Shown: positions 42,836 through 51,350 of the stretch, piece by piece
Numbering within the stretch: the stretch's first letter is position 1
How the letters are laid out: the number at the start of each line of letters is the position of its first letter
The notes under the pieces: model-generated
Database searches by the model: none
Told to the model about the DNA's origin: nothing
The model's input: only the letters and a program-made list of their open reading frames with translations
NCBI RefSeq assembly: GCF_018599195.1
Contig: NZ_JAHFVK010000001.1
Location: 372,001-436,000 of the forward strand
Length of the DNA: 64,000 nt
From: Croceibacterium selenioxidans
GTDB taxonomy: Bacteria > Pseudomonadota > Alphaproteobacteria > Sphingomonadales > Sphingomonadaceae
Direction: 5' to 3'
Made by a program: the position numbers and the translations under genes

Positions 42836-44011
42836 TTAGAACGCGGCGATCCCGGTGATAGCGCGTCCGAGGATCAGCGCATGGACATCATGCGTGCCCT
42901 CGTAAGTGTTGACGCTCTCCAAGTTCAGCATGTGCCGGATCACCTGGTATTCTTCGGAGATGCCGTTCCCGCCATGCATGTCCCGCGCCCAGCGGGCGAT
43001 TTCCAGCGCCTTGCCGGCGTTATTGCGTTTGACGAGGCTGATCATCTCAGGTGCGAACCGCCCTTCGTCCATCAGCCGCCCCACTTGGAGCGAGCCCTGA
43101 AGGCCCAATGCGATTTCGGTCGCCATGTCCGCAAGCTTCTTTTGAAACAACTGGTTCGCCGCGAGCGGCTTGCCGAACTGCTTACGGTCGAGTCCATATT
43201 CGCGCGCTGCGGCGAGGCAGAACTCCGCGGCGCCCATGGTGCCCCACGAGATGCCATAGCGGGCGCGGTTGAGGCAGCCGAATGGCCCCTTCATACCTTC
43301 GACGCCGGGCAGCAGGGCCTCGGCCGGAAGCTTGACCTCGTCCATCATGATCATGCCGGTCGTCGAGGCCCGCAGCGAGAATTTGCCCTCGATCTTTGGA
43401 GCCGAGAGGCCGGGCATTCCTTTCTCGAGCAGGAAGCCACGGATGCGCCCATCGTGCGCTTCGCTCTTGGCCCAGACCACGAACAGGTCGGCGAACGGAG
43501 AGTTGCTGATCCAGGTCTTGCTGCCGGAGATGACGAACCCGTCGCCGTCCTTCCTGGCATAAGTCCGCATCGAAGCGGGATCGGATCCGGCGTCGGGCTC
43601 GGTAAGGCCAAAGCAGCCGATCAACTCCCCGCTGGCGAGGCGCGGCAGGTAATTGGCCTTCTGCTCCGCCGAGCCGTAGGCGTGGATGGGATACATCACG
43701 AGGCTGGATTGGACCGAAGCCATCGACCGGTAACCCGAGTCCACCCGCTCGATCTCTCGGGCCACCAAACCATAGGAAACGTAGTTGGCGCCCGCTCCGC
43801 CGAACTCGTCGGGAACGGTCACCCCGAGTAGTCCGGCCTCTCCCATCAAGGGAAACAGCTCCGGCGCGTCGATCTCTTCGCGGAAGCCCTCAATCACCCT
43901 CGGCTGGAGCACGTCCTGGGCAAAGCCCCGCGCGGCGTCGCGGATCATCCGCTCTTCTTCGCTCAGCTGGCCTTCGAGGTCGAGCGGATCAGCCCAGCTG
44001 AATGGCACCAT
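42836..44011 (-). CDS. gcdH: Glutaryl-CoA dehydrogenase (acyl-CoA dehydrogenase family)
   Basis: 391 residues. It oxidises and decarboxylates glutaryl-CoA to crotonyl-CoA in lysine, tryptophan and aromatic breakdown. Seen: the substrate-binding region [11 protein letters not shown] near 90, FAD motif [10 protein letters not shown] near 136, and the catalytic glutamate in N-T-Y-E-G-T-H-D near 370. Such R-S-M-x-S-V-Q spacing is typical of GcdH rather than short-chain dehydrogenases. ATG 44011 is chosen because AAGGAG lies 10 nt upstream; TTG 44032 would place that site inside the gene. No electron-transfer flavoprotein gene is adjacent. Confidence 0.9.
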   Translation of the reverse strand: MVPFSWADPLDLEGQLSEEERMIRDAARGFAQDVLQPRVIEGFREEIDAPELFPLMGEAGLLGVTVPDEFGGAGANYVSYGLVAREIERVDSGYRSMASVQSSLVMYPIHAYGSAEQKANYLPRLASGELIGCFGLTEPDAGSDPASMRTYARKDGDGFVISGSKTWISNSPFADLFVVWAKSEAHDGRIRGFLLEKGMPGLSAPKIEGKFSLRASTTGMIMMDEVKLPAEALLPGVEGMKGPFGCLNRARYGISWGTMGAAEFCLAAAREYGLDRKQFGKPLAANQLFQKKLADMATEIALGLQGSLQVGRLMDEGRFAPEMISLVKRNNAGKALEIARWARDMHGGNGISEEYQVIRHMLNLESVNTYEGTHDVHALILGRAITGIAAF

Positions 44012-44075
44012 GTCTGCAAGTCTCCTTTGCAACCGGTTTAGCGGCTGCGGAGGGTCTCGCCAATCGTTGCGATGG

Positions 44076-44462
44076 TTATCCGGCGTGCGCCTTGGCTACG
44101 GCTTCCTGCAGTACCTCGATCAACTGATCGGGAGGGCAGGGTTTGCTGCACGCTACGGCATCGGGATAACGGCTACGAACCTCTTCGGGGGGCACGTGCC
44201 CGGAATGGAAGATGATCGGGACCCCGGCTTCGACCAGTTCGTCGGCCAACGGGTAGACCTCGCCGTCGCTGGTCTGAATGTCGAGGATGGCGCAATCGGG
44301 CATCCCTCCTCGAATTGAAGCCAAGGCCCTTTTCTTGTCAGGGAAGGGACCCTCCAGCGCGTAGCCAAGGTCTTTCACCGTTTCCGACAAGTCGAGCGCA
44401 ATGATGAACTCATCTTCAACGACAAGCACCGTCGGCCTGTCATACCCAGCGGGGCGCGCCAT
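44076..44462 (-). CDS. Single-domain response regulator
   Basis: 128 residues forming one receiver domain: V-V-E-D-E-F-I-I near 15-22, phospho-acceptor aspartate in A-I-L-D-I-Q near 60, the T/S switch in F-H-S-G near 86, and the lysine in S-K-P-C near 107. The E-D-E-F-I-I form and the use of cysteines (K-P-C-P) recall receivers paired with HWE/HisKA-2 kinases in sphingomonads. No kinase is adjacent. Confidence 0.85.
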   Translation of the reverse strand: MARPAGYDRPTVLVVEDEFIIALDLSETVKDLGYALEGPFPDKKRALASIRGGMPDCAILDIQTSDGEVYPLADELVEAGVPIIFHSGHVPPEEVRSRYPDAVACSKPCPPDQLIEVLQEAVAKAHAG

Positions 44463-44538
44463 CTCTCAGGTCTCCCGGGCCGACACCTGGGCCCAAATAA
44501 GACAAGTCGACCTGTGTCCGATTGTTCCCGTGGCGCGA

Positions 44539-45126
44539 TTAGAGTTTTCCGAACTTTGCCTCGTATCCGGAGGTATCGCCTGCCGCCAGGAGGCGCGCCT
44601 GGGTCGGCCAGTCGTCGCGGCGGATGCGGCCCTGGAAGCGACCGAGTTGGGCATCGATCCGGTCGATCTCGGCATCGTCCCAGTCTGAAATCTGGGCGAA
44701 GCTGGTGACGCCCAGCTCCTTGAGCTGCTGGGCGATCTTGGGGCCCAGACCCTTGATCCGCGTAAGGTCGTCAACACCCGGCGACCCGGGCGCTTCCGCA
44801 GGGGCCGGGGCTGCGACGGGGGCCGCCGCAGGCGCGGGGGGAATTGTCGGCTCAGGCGCGGCCTCGACCGGTGCGACCGCTGCGGCAACCGCCTCGCCCA
44901 CCCCAGCAAGTCCGACAGGAGTTTGGGGCGGAATCTCAACTTGGGGCGTCGCCGCTGGCGGAGCGTCGATCAGCGCCTGGTTGCGCTTGGCCGGCGCCCC
45001 CTCGTCGCTGCGGTTGATCTCGACCTTTGTCCGGCGCGATGCGACCAGAACCCACCAGGCGGTGAGCAACCCGATGACCAGGGCGATAATCAGGAAGATC
45101 CAGTTTTCCTGCACCAGCTCAACCAT
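44539..45126 (-). CDS. Membrane-anchored helix-hairpin-helix protein
   Basis: 195 residues. One N-terminal membrane segment (about 9-29: F-L-I-I-A-L-V-I-G-L-L-T-A-W-W), an alanine/proline-rich linker (65-115), and a C-terminal domain with the helix-hairpin-helix D-L-T-R-I-K-G-L-G-P-K-I-A near 120 and W-D-D-A-E-I-D-R-I. This C-terminal module is also found fused to respiratory-chain and ribosomal proteins. A role in DNA binding is possible but the membrane anchor is unusual for it. GGAAGGAG stands before the ATG, which overlaps the small gene just upstream by 8 nt. Confidence 0.78.
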   Translation of the reverse strand: MVELVQENWIFLIIALVIGLLTAWWVLVASRRTKVEINRSDEGAPAKRNQALIDAPPAATPQVEIPPQTPVGLAGVGEAVAAAVAPVEAAPEPTIPPAPAAAPVAAPAPAEAPGSPGVDDLTRIKGLGPKIAQQLKELGVTSFAQISDWDDAEIDRIDAQLGRFQGRIRRDDWPTQARLLAAGDTSGYEAKFGKL

Positions 45127-45232
45127 CAGCGATCTCCTTCCTGATTTCTCGGCCCCAGAGGATCCAGCCGATGGCGATCCCCGTCACGTAGGCGACCAGC
45201 ATCAGGATCAGCAGTTCCATCCATATGGGCAT
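45119..45232 (-). CDS. Tiny membrane protein overlapping the HHH-protein gene
   Basis: A 37-residue frame (33 from a second ATG at 45220). It is almost entirely one hydrophobic helix (L-L-I-L-M-L-V-A-Y-V-T-G-I-A-I-G-W-I-L-W) followed by a charged tail G-R-E-I-R-K-E-I-A-D-G. Its stop overlaps the start of the next gene by 8 nt, and the next gene's ribosome site lies in its tail, which favours a real coupled pair. The ribosome site of its own start is weak. Confidence 0.5.
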   Translation of the reverse strand: MPIWMELLILMLVAYVTGIAIGWILWGREIRKEIADG

Positions 45233-45291
45233 GAATGGATCTTTAGGGGGCGAAGCTGCCGCTTTGCAATCTCTCTGCCGAAAAGGTCGAT

Positions 45292-46035
45292 CTAGCGCGG
45301 ACCGGGTGTGTCGACGGGTGTGGGCTTGACCGGCTGGATCGCAAGGACGCTGAACTCGATACGCCGGTTCGCCGGATCGGTGGCGTCGAGGCCTTCGACC
45401 GGGGAGCGCGAACCCAAGCCGCGAGTCCGTAGCCCATCGGCGGGAATGCCGCGCTCGATAAGCGCATCGCGAACGGCGCGCGCCCTGGCCAGCGAAAGCT
45501 GAAGGTTGCCCGGTTCCGGCCCTGAAGAATCGGTGTGACCGGTGATCGCGATAATGCTGCCGAGGCAGGGCCGAAGGGCCGCCGCCACTTCGTCGACGAG
45601 TTCCCCGCTCGCTGCCTGGATACGCGAGGAACCTCCCTCGAACCGAATGGTACGGGAGTTCAGCAGCGCCTCCACGTCATCCTGGCAGTGTTGAGGCTTG
45701 ATCGAAGACTGGGTGGTCACCGCAAGGGCGGTGCCGTCCACCCAGGTTACGCCGCCAACGCCGGGAACGGCCGAGACGGCCTTCGCCACGCGGTCTCGGG
45801 TTCCCTCATCGAGCTTTTCACCGCCGCTCAAGAGCGGATGGCGGGATGGCGATCCGGTTGCCGTGGCGAATCGCGCTTGCACCGGCGCACCGCCCGCCTT
45901 GGCAATCGCCACTCTGGCCTGCGCATCGAGGTGGGCGGCCATATCCCGCCCATTCAGCGCGTTCGCCAGGAAAGCGAGAGCAGCGACCGGCACGAGACCA
46001 AGCAATACGGTGACGGGACTACGCATCATGGGCAT
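45292..46035 (-). CDS. OmpA-family protein
   Basis: 247 residues. An N-terminal hydrophobic segment (V-T-V-L-L-G-L-V-P-V-A-A-L-A-F-L-A) that may be an uncleaved anchor, a BON/OmpA-like middle (D-R-V-A-K-A-V-S-A-V-P-G-V), and a C-terminal OmpA peptidoglycan-binding domain with T-G-H-T-D-S-S-G near 166, L-S-L-A-R-A-R-A-V near 181 and N-R-R-I-E-F-S near 227. It probably ties the inner membrane to peptidoglycan. Three in-frame ATGs lie within the first four codons. Confidence 0.85.
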   Translation of the reverse strand: MPMMRSPVTVLLGLVPVAALAFLANALNGRDMAAHLDAQARVAIAKAGGAPVQARFATATGSPSRHPLLSGGEKLDEGTRDRVAKAVSAVPGVGGVTWVDGTALAVTTQSSIKPQHCQDDVEALLNSRTIRFEGGSSRIQAASGELVDEVAAALRPCLGSIIAITGHTDSSGPEPGNLQLSLARARAVRDALIERGIPADGLRTRGLGSRSPVEGLDATDPANRRIEFSVLAIQPVKPTPVDTPGPR

Positions 46036-46079
46036 CGTGGGGACCCTAGCTTGATAGGTCGCCGCGCGTCGAGAGGAAG

Positions 46080-47588
46080 CTAGTGCCCCTCTTCAACCTC
46101 TTCCTGTTTGACCTTGCGGGCAAAGAGGACGCGGTCTTCAGGTCCGAAGCCGCGGGTCCAGATGATCCATCCGTAGACAGCCATGATGGCGGGAATGCCA
46201 ATCACCAGCTGGGCCCATTCAGGCATGCGGATCACGACTTGCCCGACTACGACCGCCGCCGCCGATGCCACGACCAGCGCCCAGCGCCAGTTGTTGATCG
46301 TACGGCCGACTATGCGGCTGAGCATGATGGCCTTGATGACCGAGGAAACCCCGAGCGCGAGCATCAACGACGCGGCAACGGCCGCCGCCCGCCAGCCGTC
46401 ATTGAAGTCCAGCTTGTCGGCGATCAGCATCGCTCCCACGGTCAAGCCACCTTGCAGCGCGATCGTGCCGAAGGAGACCCATAGGTTTCGCAATCTCGCG
46501 ACATAAATAAGCGCAGCCTCGGAAACCACCGCCGTCGCGGCGACGACCTCGGCCGCGAGAAGGAAGCCGAGCGCGCCGGTGGCGCCGACGAAGTGCGGTC
46601 CGACCAGGCCCATGATCGCCTCGCCTGGAATGCCCAGTGCCAGACCGACACCCGCCTGTGCCGCGGTGATCCAGAAGCCGACCTGGCAGACCTGCTTGGC
46701 GATCGCCGCGTAGTCCTTCTCCTTCAGCTTGCGCGTAAGGACGGGGCCGAGGATCGGTTCGAAGCTGGTCTTCAGCTTCTGCGGCAGGCTCGCGACCTGT
46801 TGGGCCACATAGTAGATACCGACCGCAGCGGGGGCGGCGAACAGGCCAAGGATGAAGATGTCGAGCCGTCGCGTGCCCCATTCGATCGTGTCGGCGGCGG
46901 CCACGGGTAGCCCGCGCGTTGCCATGCGCGCCATCCGCTTGGGACTGAATTGCCATCCCCGGGGCAGGCCGTAGCTCTTGAAGAACGGCCAGGCGGCCGT
47001 GAGGAGCGCAGCGTAGATCGAGATGATGTAGGCGAGCGAAAGGCCGCTCTGCGGTGCGACGAATACCAGGACACCGGCCATGATCGAGATGGTCCACGGC
47101 TCCACCACGGCCCGGGCACGCACGGTGGCGGCCACATCGTAGCGGTAGGCTTGGGCCGCAAGCAGGATCTCGGTGGCGGCCAGGGCCGGGATCGCCAGCA
47201 CCAGCATGCGGTCGACTTCGGTATAGATCCCGCTCGGGAACATCGGCGCCGGCACGATCCATAGCGCCAGGCCGGCTACAATCCCCGCCAGCAGAGCAAC
47301 CGCCAGGCCATCGAACACGAGATGGGTCTGGTCCCCTTCGCCTTCGGAAAGGCGCTGCGCGAGGCCGCGCTTTTCGCCGAAGGTGCAGACCATTGCCGCG
47401 AGTTCGACGATCACCAGGGCAGAAGCGAAGCGGCCCAGGGCATCCGGTCCGTAGAAGCGTCCCGCGATAAACAGGAACGGTAGCCGCGCCGCCAAGCGCA
47501 GGAGGAACCCCAACAGATTGGTTCGACCGCCCTTGGCTAGCACGGCGAGATCGCCGCCCGGAGCCTCACCCGCAGGAGCGGGCGTCAA
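46080..47588 (-). CDS. Polysaccharide/oligosaccharide flippase-like membrane protein
   Basis: 502 residues with about twelve to fourteen hydrophobic segments across the length, in the MOP-flippase style (N-terminal L-L-G-F-L-L-R-L-A-A-R-L-P-F-L-F-I, then G-R-F-Y-G-P-D-A-L-G-R-F-A). The middle S-L-P-Q-K-L-K-T-S-F-E-P-I-L matches the Wzx-like group. It would move lipid-linked sugar units across the inner membrane. The TTG at 47588 overlaps the gpsA stop by 4 nt (TTGA); GTG 47543 is a possible alternative. No glycosyltransferase genes are next to it. Confidence 0.78.
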   Translation of the reverse strand: MTPAPAGEAPGGDLAVLAKGGRTNLLGFLLRLAARLPFLFIAGRFYGPDALGRFASALVIVELAAMVCTFGEKRGLAQRLSEGEGDQTHLVFDGLAVALLAGIVAGLALWIVPAPMFPSGIYTEVDRMLVLAIPALAATEILLAAQAYRYDVAATVRARAVVEPWTISIMAGVLVFVAPQSGLSLAYIISIYAALLTAAWPFFKSYGLPRGWQFSPKRMARMATRGLPVAAADTIEWGTRRLDIFILGLFAAPAAVGIYYVAQQVASLPQKLKTSFEPILGPVLTRKLKEKDYAAIAKQVCQVGFWITAAQAGVGLALGIPGEAIMGLVGPHFVGATGALGFLLAAEVVAATAVVSEAALIYVARLRNLWVSFGTIALQGGLTVGAMLIADKLDFNDGWRAAAVAASLMLALGVSSVIKAIMLSRIVGRTINNWRWALVVASAAAVVVGQVVIRMPEWAQLVIGIPAIMAVYGWIIWTRGFGPEDRVLFARKVKQEEVEEGH

Positions 47589-48604
47589 ATCGCAGGCCTT
47601 TCAGGCAAGGGCGAAGGTTGATCCTCAGCCGTCAGCGGGCGGGCGAGGATTCGCGACACCACCTCAAGCGCAGGGGCACCTTCAAGCAAGTGTCCGACCG
47701 ACTCGACGATCGGCATGCTGACCCCGTACCTCTGCGCGAGCTCGACCAAAATGGGTGCAGTGTGGGCCCCTTCGGCAACGGTGTGCCGCTCTCGCATAAG
47801 GGCTTGGGGATCCTGTCCTTGCCCAAGCGCTACGCCCAGCGAGAAGTTGCGGCTGGACGTCGACGAACAGGTCAAGACAAGGTCGCCTAGCCCACAAAGA
47901 CCGGCGAGCGTCGCCCGCTGGGCGCCAAGGGCGTCGCCGAAGCGCTGCATTTCGGCATAGCCGCGCGCGATCAGGGCGGCGCGGGCATTCTGGCCAAGAC
48001 CCAGGCCGTCGACCACCCCACAGGCGATGGCGAGCACGTTCTTGACCGCTCCGCCGATCTCGGCGCCGGTTAGGTCGTCGCTGAAATACGGGCGGAAAGC
48101 GGGGCGGGCGATCGCCGTAGCAAGCCGCTGCCATTGAGCCTCGCCACCCCCACAGGCGAGAGTGACGGCCGTGGGCAAGCCCGCGGCGACCTCATGCGCA
48201 AACGTCGGGCCGGAGAGCACGGCGATCTCGCTGTCGGGCGCGGCCTCGGCGGCGACCTGGTGCATCATGCGGCCGCTGCTGGCCTCGATACCCTTCGCGC
48301 AGAGCACGAGGTCGCGCGGGTAAGCGGGCATCCGCGCCATCGTTGGGGCGAGGTGCTGGGCGGGCGTGACAAGCAGCAGTATTTCGCAGCCTGCGGCGTC
48401 GGCAAGGTCGTTGGTGGCGCGGATTGTCGGCGCCAGCGATGCCGAGGGCAGGAACAGCGAGTTGGTGTGCCGGGCGTTGATTTCCTCGGCGAGTTCCGCC
48501 TCGAGCACCCACAACAGGACTTCGCGCCCGTCAGAAGCGAGCATCTGCGCGAGCGCGGTGCCCCAAGCACCTGCTCCGACAACTCCTATCGTTGCGGCGC
48601 TCAT
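47585..48604 (-). CDS. gpsA: Glycerol-3-phosphate dehydrogenase [NAD(P)+]
   Basis: 339 residues. N-terminal Rossmann motif G-A-G-A-W-G-T-A-L-A at 10-19, the family's catalytic lysine region G-G-A-V-K-N-V-L-A near 185, and G-L-G-D-L-V-L-T near 243. It makes sn-glycerol-3-phosphate for phospholipids. The start overlaps the tsaD stop by 4 nt (ATGA), and the stop overlaps the flippase start. The order tsaD-gpsA is frequent in alphaproteobacteria. Confidence 0.95.
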   Translation of the reverse strand: MSAATIGVVGAGAWGTALAQMLASDGREVLLWVLEAELAEEINARHTNSLFLPSASLAPTIRATNDLADAAGCEILLLVTPAQHLAPTMARMPAYPRDLVLCAKGIEASSGRMMHQVAAEAAPDSEIAVLSGPTFAHEVAAGLPTAVTLACGGGEAQWQRLATAIARPAFRPYFSDDLTGAEIGGAVKNVLAIACGVVDGLGLGQNARAALIARGYAEMQRFGDALGAQRATLAGLCGLGDLVLTCSSTSSRNFSLGVALGQGQDPQALMRERHTVAEGAHTAPILVELAQRYGVSMPIVESVGHLLEGAPALEVVSRILARPLTAEDQPSPLPERPAI

Positions 48605-49638
48605 CCTTTGACTCCCGCGCCACGTACCGGTGTCGCCTCCGGATCAAGCGGCCAGCGCGGCCGGGCCGCAACGTCGAGCGCGTCACCCGGACGGCCCTTC
48701 TCGAGCCACTCCAGCCCCGCCCAGGCGATCATCGCGGCATTGTCGGTGCACAGCGCAGGGGGTGGCGCCACAAAACGCACGCCGTGGCTGGCGGCGAGGT
48801 GTTCAAGAGCAGCGCGCACGCTGCGGTTGGCGGCAACTCCTCCGGCTACGACCAATGCGGTCACTTCGCCCATAGCCGAAAGGGCGCGGGTGGTGCGATC
48901 GAGGATGCAGTCGATAGCGGCCTGTTGGAAGCTCGCGGCGATGTCGGCCGCGCGGTACTTCCCACTTTCGTGCGCGCGTAGGACCGCGCTCTTGAGACCG
49001 GCGAAGGAAAAGTGCGGCTCCTCACTTCCGAACAGGGGGCGGGGCAGGGGGACGGCCTTTGCGTCACCTTCCGCTGCGAGACGTTCGACGGCAGGTCCGC
49101 CGGGAAAGCCGAGCCCCAGAATCTTGGCGGTTTTGTCGAATGCCTCACCGAGCGCGTCGTCAATCGTGGTCGCCAGGCGCCGGTAGCGGCCCACGCCATC
49201 CACACGAAGCACCTGGCAGTGTCCGCCCGATACGAGCAACAGTGCGTAGGGAAACTGGAGATCCGCGTCGGCGAGCCGGGGGCTCAGCGCGTGACCTTCG
49301 AGATGGTTGATCGCGAGCAAGGGGCGGTCGCTCGCCATGGCGAGGGCCTTGGCAGTCACAAGTCCCACCATGACTCCGCCGATCAGGCCGGGCCCGGCCG
49401 TCGCAGCTATGGCAGAACAATCGTCCAGCGATAGCCCGGCGTCGTCGAGCACGCGTCCTATTAGCGGCGTCAGCCGCTCAGCATGGGCCCTGGCAGCGAT
49501 TTCGGGAACCACGCCGCCATAAGGGGCGTGGCTGTCGTCTTGCGAAGCGATGGCCTGGGCGAGAATGCGACGGTCTTCCGTCACCAGCGCCGCGGCTGTC
49601 TCGTCGCAACTGCTCTCGATGCCCAGTACGATCCTCAT
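48601..49638 (-). CDS. tsaD: tRNA N6-adenosine threonylcarbamoyltransferase
   Basis: 345 residues. It transfers threonylcarbamoyl to A37 of ANN-reading tRNAs, with TsaB and TsaE. Seen: I-E-S-S-C-D-E-T at 7-14, the metal motif H-L-E-G-H near 109-113, and the nucleotide region G-L-G-F-P-G-G-P-A. ATG 49638 gives the standard N-terminus (M-R-I-V-L-G-I-E-S-S); a longer frame reaches upstream to 49701 and would overlap the hemC start. It is divergent from hemC. Confidence 0.95.
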   Translation of the reverse strand: MRIVLGIESSCDETAAALVTEDRRILAQAIASQDDSHAPYGGVVPEIAARAHAERLTPLIGRVLDDAGLSLDDCSAIAATAGPGLIGGVMVGLVTAKALAMASDRPLLAINHLEGHALSPRLADADLQFPYALLLVSGGHCQVLRVDGVGRYRRLATTIDDALGEAFDKTAKILGLGFPGGPAVERLAAEGDAKAVPLPRPLFGSEEPHFSFAGLKSAVLRAHESGKYRAADIAASFQQAAIDCILDRTTRALSAMGEVTALVVAGGVAANRSVRAALEHLAASHGVRFVAPPPALCTDNAAMIAWAGLEWLEKGRPGDALDVAARPRWPLDPEATPVRGAGVKG

Positions 49639-49685
49639 CCGGTGCTTCCACTGGACGCAAATGACAATTAGGGCAAGCCGACCTG

Positions 49686-50615
49686 ATGCCCATAACACCA
49701 CTCCTTAAGCTCGGCACACGCCGCTCGCCGCTCGCCATGGCCCAAGCCTACGAGGCCCGTTCCCGCCTGTGCGCCGCGCATGGCTGGGAAGAATCCGCCG
49801 TAGAGCTTATCCCTGTGGTCGCGAGCGGTGACAAGATCCAGGACCGCCCGCTAGCCGAAATCGGCGGCAAGGCGCTGTGGACGCGCGAACTCGACGCCTG
49901 GCTGGCCGAAGGCCAGATCGACGCGGCCGTCCATTCGCTCAAGGACGTAGAGACCTGGCGGCCCGACAGCTTCACGCTCGCCGCGATCCTGCCACGCGCC
50001 GACAAGCGTGACGTGCTGATCGGCGCGGCCACGATACACGCCCTGCCGCAAGGCGCGACCATCGGCACCAGCGCTCCCCGGCGGGCGGCGCAGCTGCTGC
50101 ACTTGCGACCTGATTGCCGGGTCGTGACACTGAGGGGCAATGTCGCCACGCGCTTGGCCAAGCTCGCCGCGGGAGAATTTGACGCCACTTTCCTCGCCGC
50201 GGCGGGTTTGGTCCGTCTTGGCGAGACGGGTACCGGTCATCCGCTCGAGACCAAGGACTGGCTCCCCGCACCCGCGCAAGGCGCGATAGGCATCGAGTGT
50301 CGCACCGGGGACCAACGCGCGCGCGACCTATTGCAGGCCATCGACCACGCACCGAGCCGCGCCGAGGCGATGGCCGAGCGGGCGTTGCTGGCGGCACTTG
50401 GCGGCAATTGCCACAGTCCGATCGCGGTGGTGTGCGATCATTCTGGATCGATGCTCTCCATGCGCGCGGTCCTCTTCAGCCCCGACGGCGCCGAGCGCGT
50501 CGAAGGAGCGGCCAGCTTTTCAGCAGGAGATGACGATGGGCCGGCGCGTCTCGCCCAAGACCTCCTCGCCCGGGCGACGGCGGGAGTATCGGTTCACTTC
50601 ACAGGGCCCAAGTGA
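49686..50615 (+). CDS. hemC: Hydroxymethylbilane synthase (porphobilinogen deaminase)
   Basis: 309 residues. Polymerises four porphobilinogens to hydroxymethylbilane. L-G-T-R-R-S-P-L-A near 9-17, the active-site aspartate in H-S-L-K-D-V near 83, and the dipyrromethane-attaching cysteine in G-G-N-C-H-S-P near 241 are all present. ATG 49686 is 47 bp from the divergent tsaD start. The stop overlaps hemD by 4 nt (GTGA). Confidence 0.95.
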   Translation: MPITPLLKLGTRRSPLAMAQAYEARSRLCAAHGWEESAVELIPVVASGDKIQDRPLAEIGGKALWTRELDAWLAEGQIDAAVHSLKDVETWRPDSFTLAAILPRADKRDVLIGAATIHALPQGATIGTSAPRRAAQLLHLRPDCRVVTLRGNVATRLAKLAAGEFDATFLAAAGLVRLGETGTGHPLETKDWLPAPAQGAIGIECRTGDQRARDLLQAIDHAPSRAEAMAERALLAALGGNCHSPIAVVCDHSGSMLSMRAVLFSPDGAERVEGAASFSAGDDDGPARLAQDLLARATAGVSVHFTGPK

Positions 50616-51301
50616 CCGCACTGATCCTCACCATCAGACCCGAACCGGGATGCTCGGCGACTGTCGAGGCCGGACGAGAAGTCGGCCTGACGATCGAAGG
50701 CTATCCGCTATTTGCGATCCGGCCGGTCGCCTGGAACCCACCCGCGCCTGAGACGATCGACGCGCTCCTTCTCGGGAGCGCCAACGCTGTGCGGCACGCA
50801 GGCTCGGCGCTCGAACAATACCGGGGCAAGCCGGTTTTCTCGGTGGGAGCGGCGACCGGAAAGGCGGCTGAGGCAGCGGGGTTTTCCGTTGCGGTCTGCG
50901 GGCAAGGAGTCCTGCAACCGGTGCTCGACACCCTCGCCGGGCAGAAACTGCGCCTCCTTCGAGTAACTGGAGCCGAGCACGTTCCCCTGCATCCCCCCGT
51001 CGGCATCTCAGTCGAAACGCGTATTGCCTACGAGAGTATCGGGCTGCCGCTCCCCGACGCTCTCGCCGGGCACCTGGCGAGCGGGGCCCTCGTGCTGGTC
51101 CACTCGGCTGCGGCGGCCCGGCATTTTGCCGCCGAATGCGACCGCTGTGGAGTGCCAAGGAACCGCGTCGCCATGGCGGTTCTTGGACCGCGAATTGCCG
51201 ACGCGGCCGGTGACGGTTGGGCAGCCGTGCGATCCGCCCGGGTACCGGGGGAAGCTGCACTCTTGGCTTTGGCGTCCGATATGTGCCATGACCTCGATTG
51301 A
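50612..51301 (+). CDS. hemD: Uroporphyrinogen-III synthase
   Basis: 229 residues. HemD is poorly conserved, so the call rests on the GTGA coupling to hemC and on typical motifs: I-R-P-E-P at 7-11, L-L-G-S-A-N-A-V near 52-59 (family T/S-S-x-N-A-V), Y-E-S-I near 142, and V-L-V-H-S-A-A-A-A near 162. It closes and inverts the linear tetrapyrrole. GTG 50612 is fixed by the overlap with the hemC stop. Confidence 0.9.
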   Translation: MTALILTIRPEPGCSATVEAGREVGLTIEGYPLFAIRPVAWNPPAPETIDALLLGSANAVRHAGSALEQYRGKPVFSVGAATGKAAEAAGFSVAVCGQGVLQPVLDTLAGQKLRLLRVTGAEHVPLHPPVGISVETRIAYESIGLPLPDALAGHLASGALVLVHSAAAARHFAAECDRCGVPRNRVAMAVLGPRIADAAGDGWAAVRSARVPGEAALLALASDMCHDLD

Positions 51302-51350
51302 GAAGGAGGTCGACGTCAAACAGGCGCGGTCTTGGGGCGCGAAGGATGAT

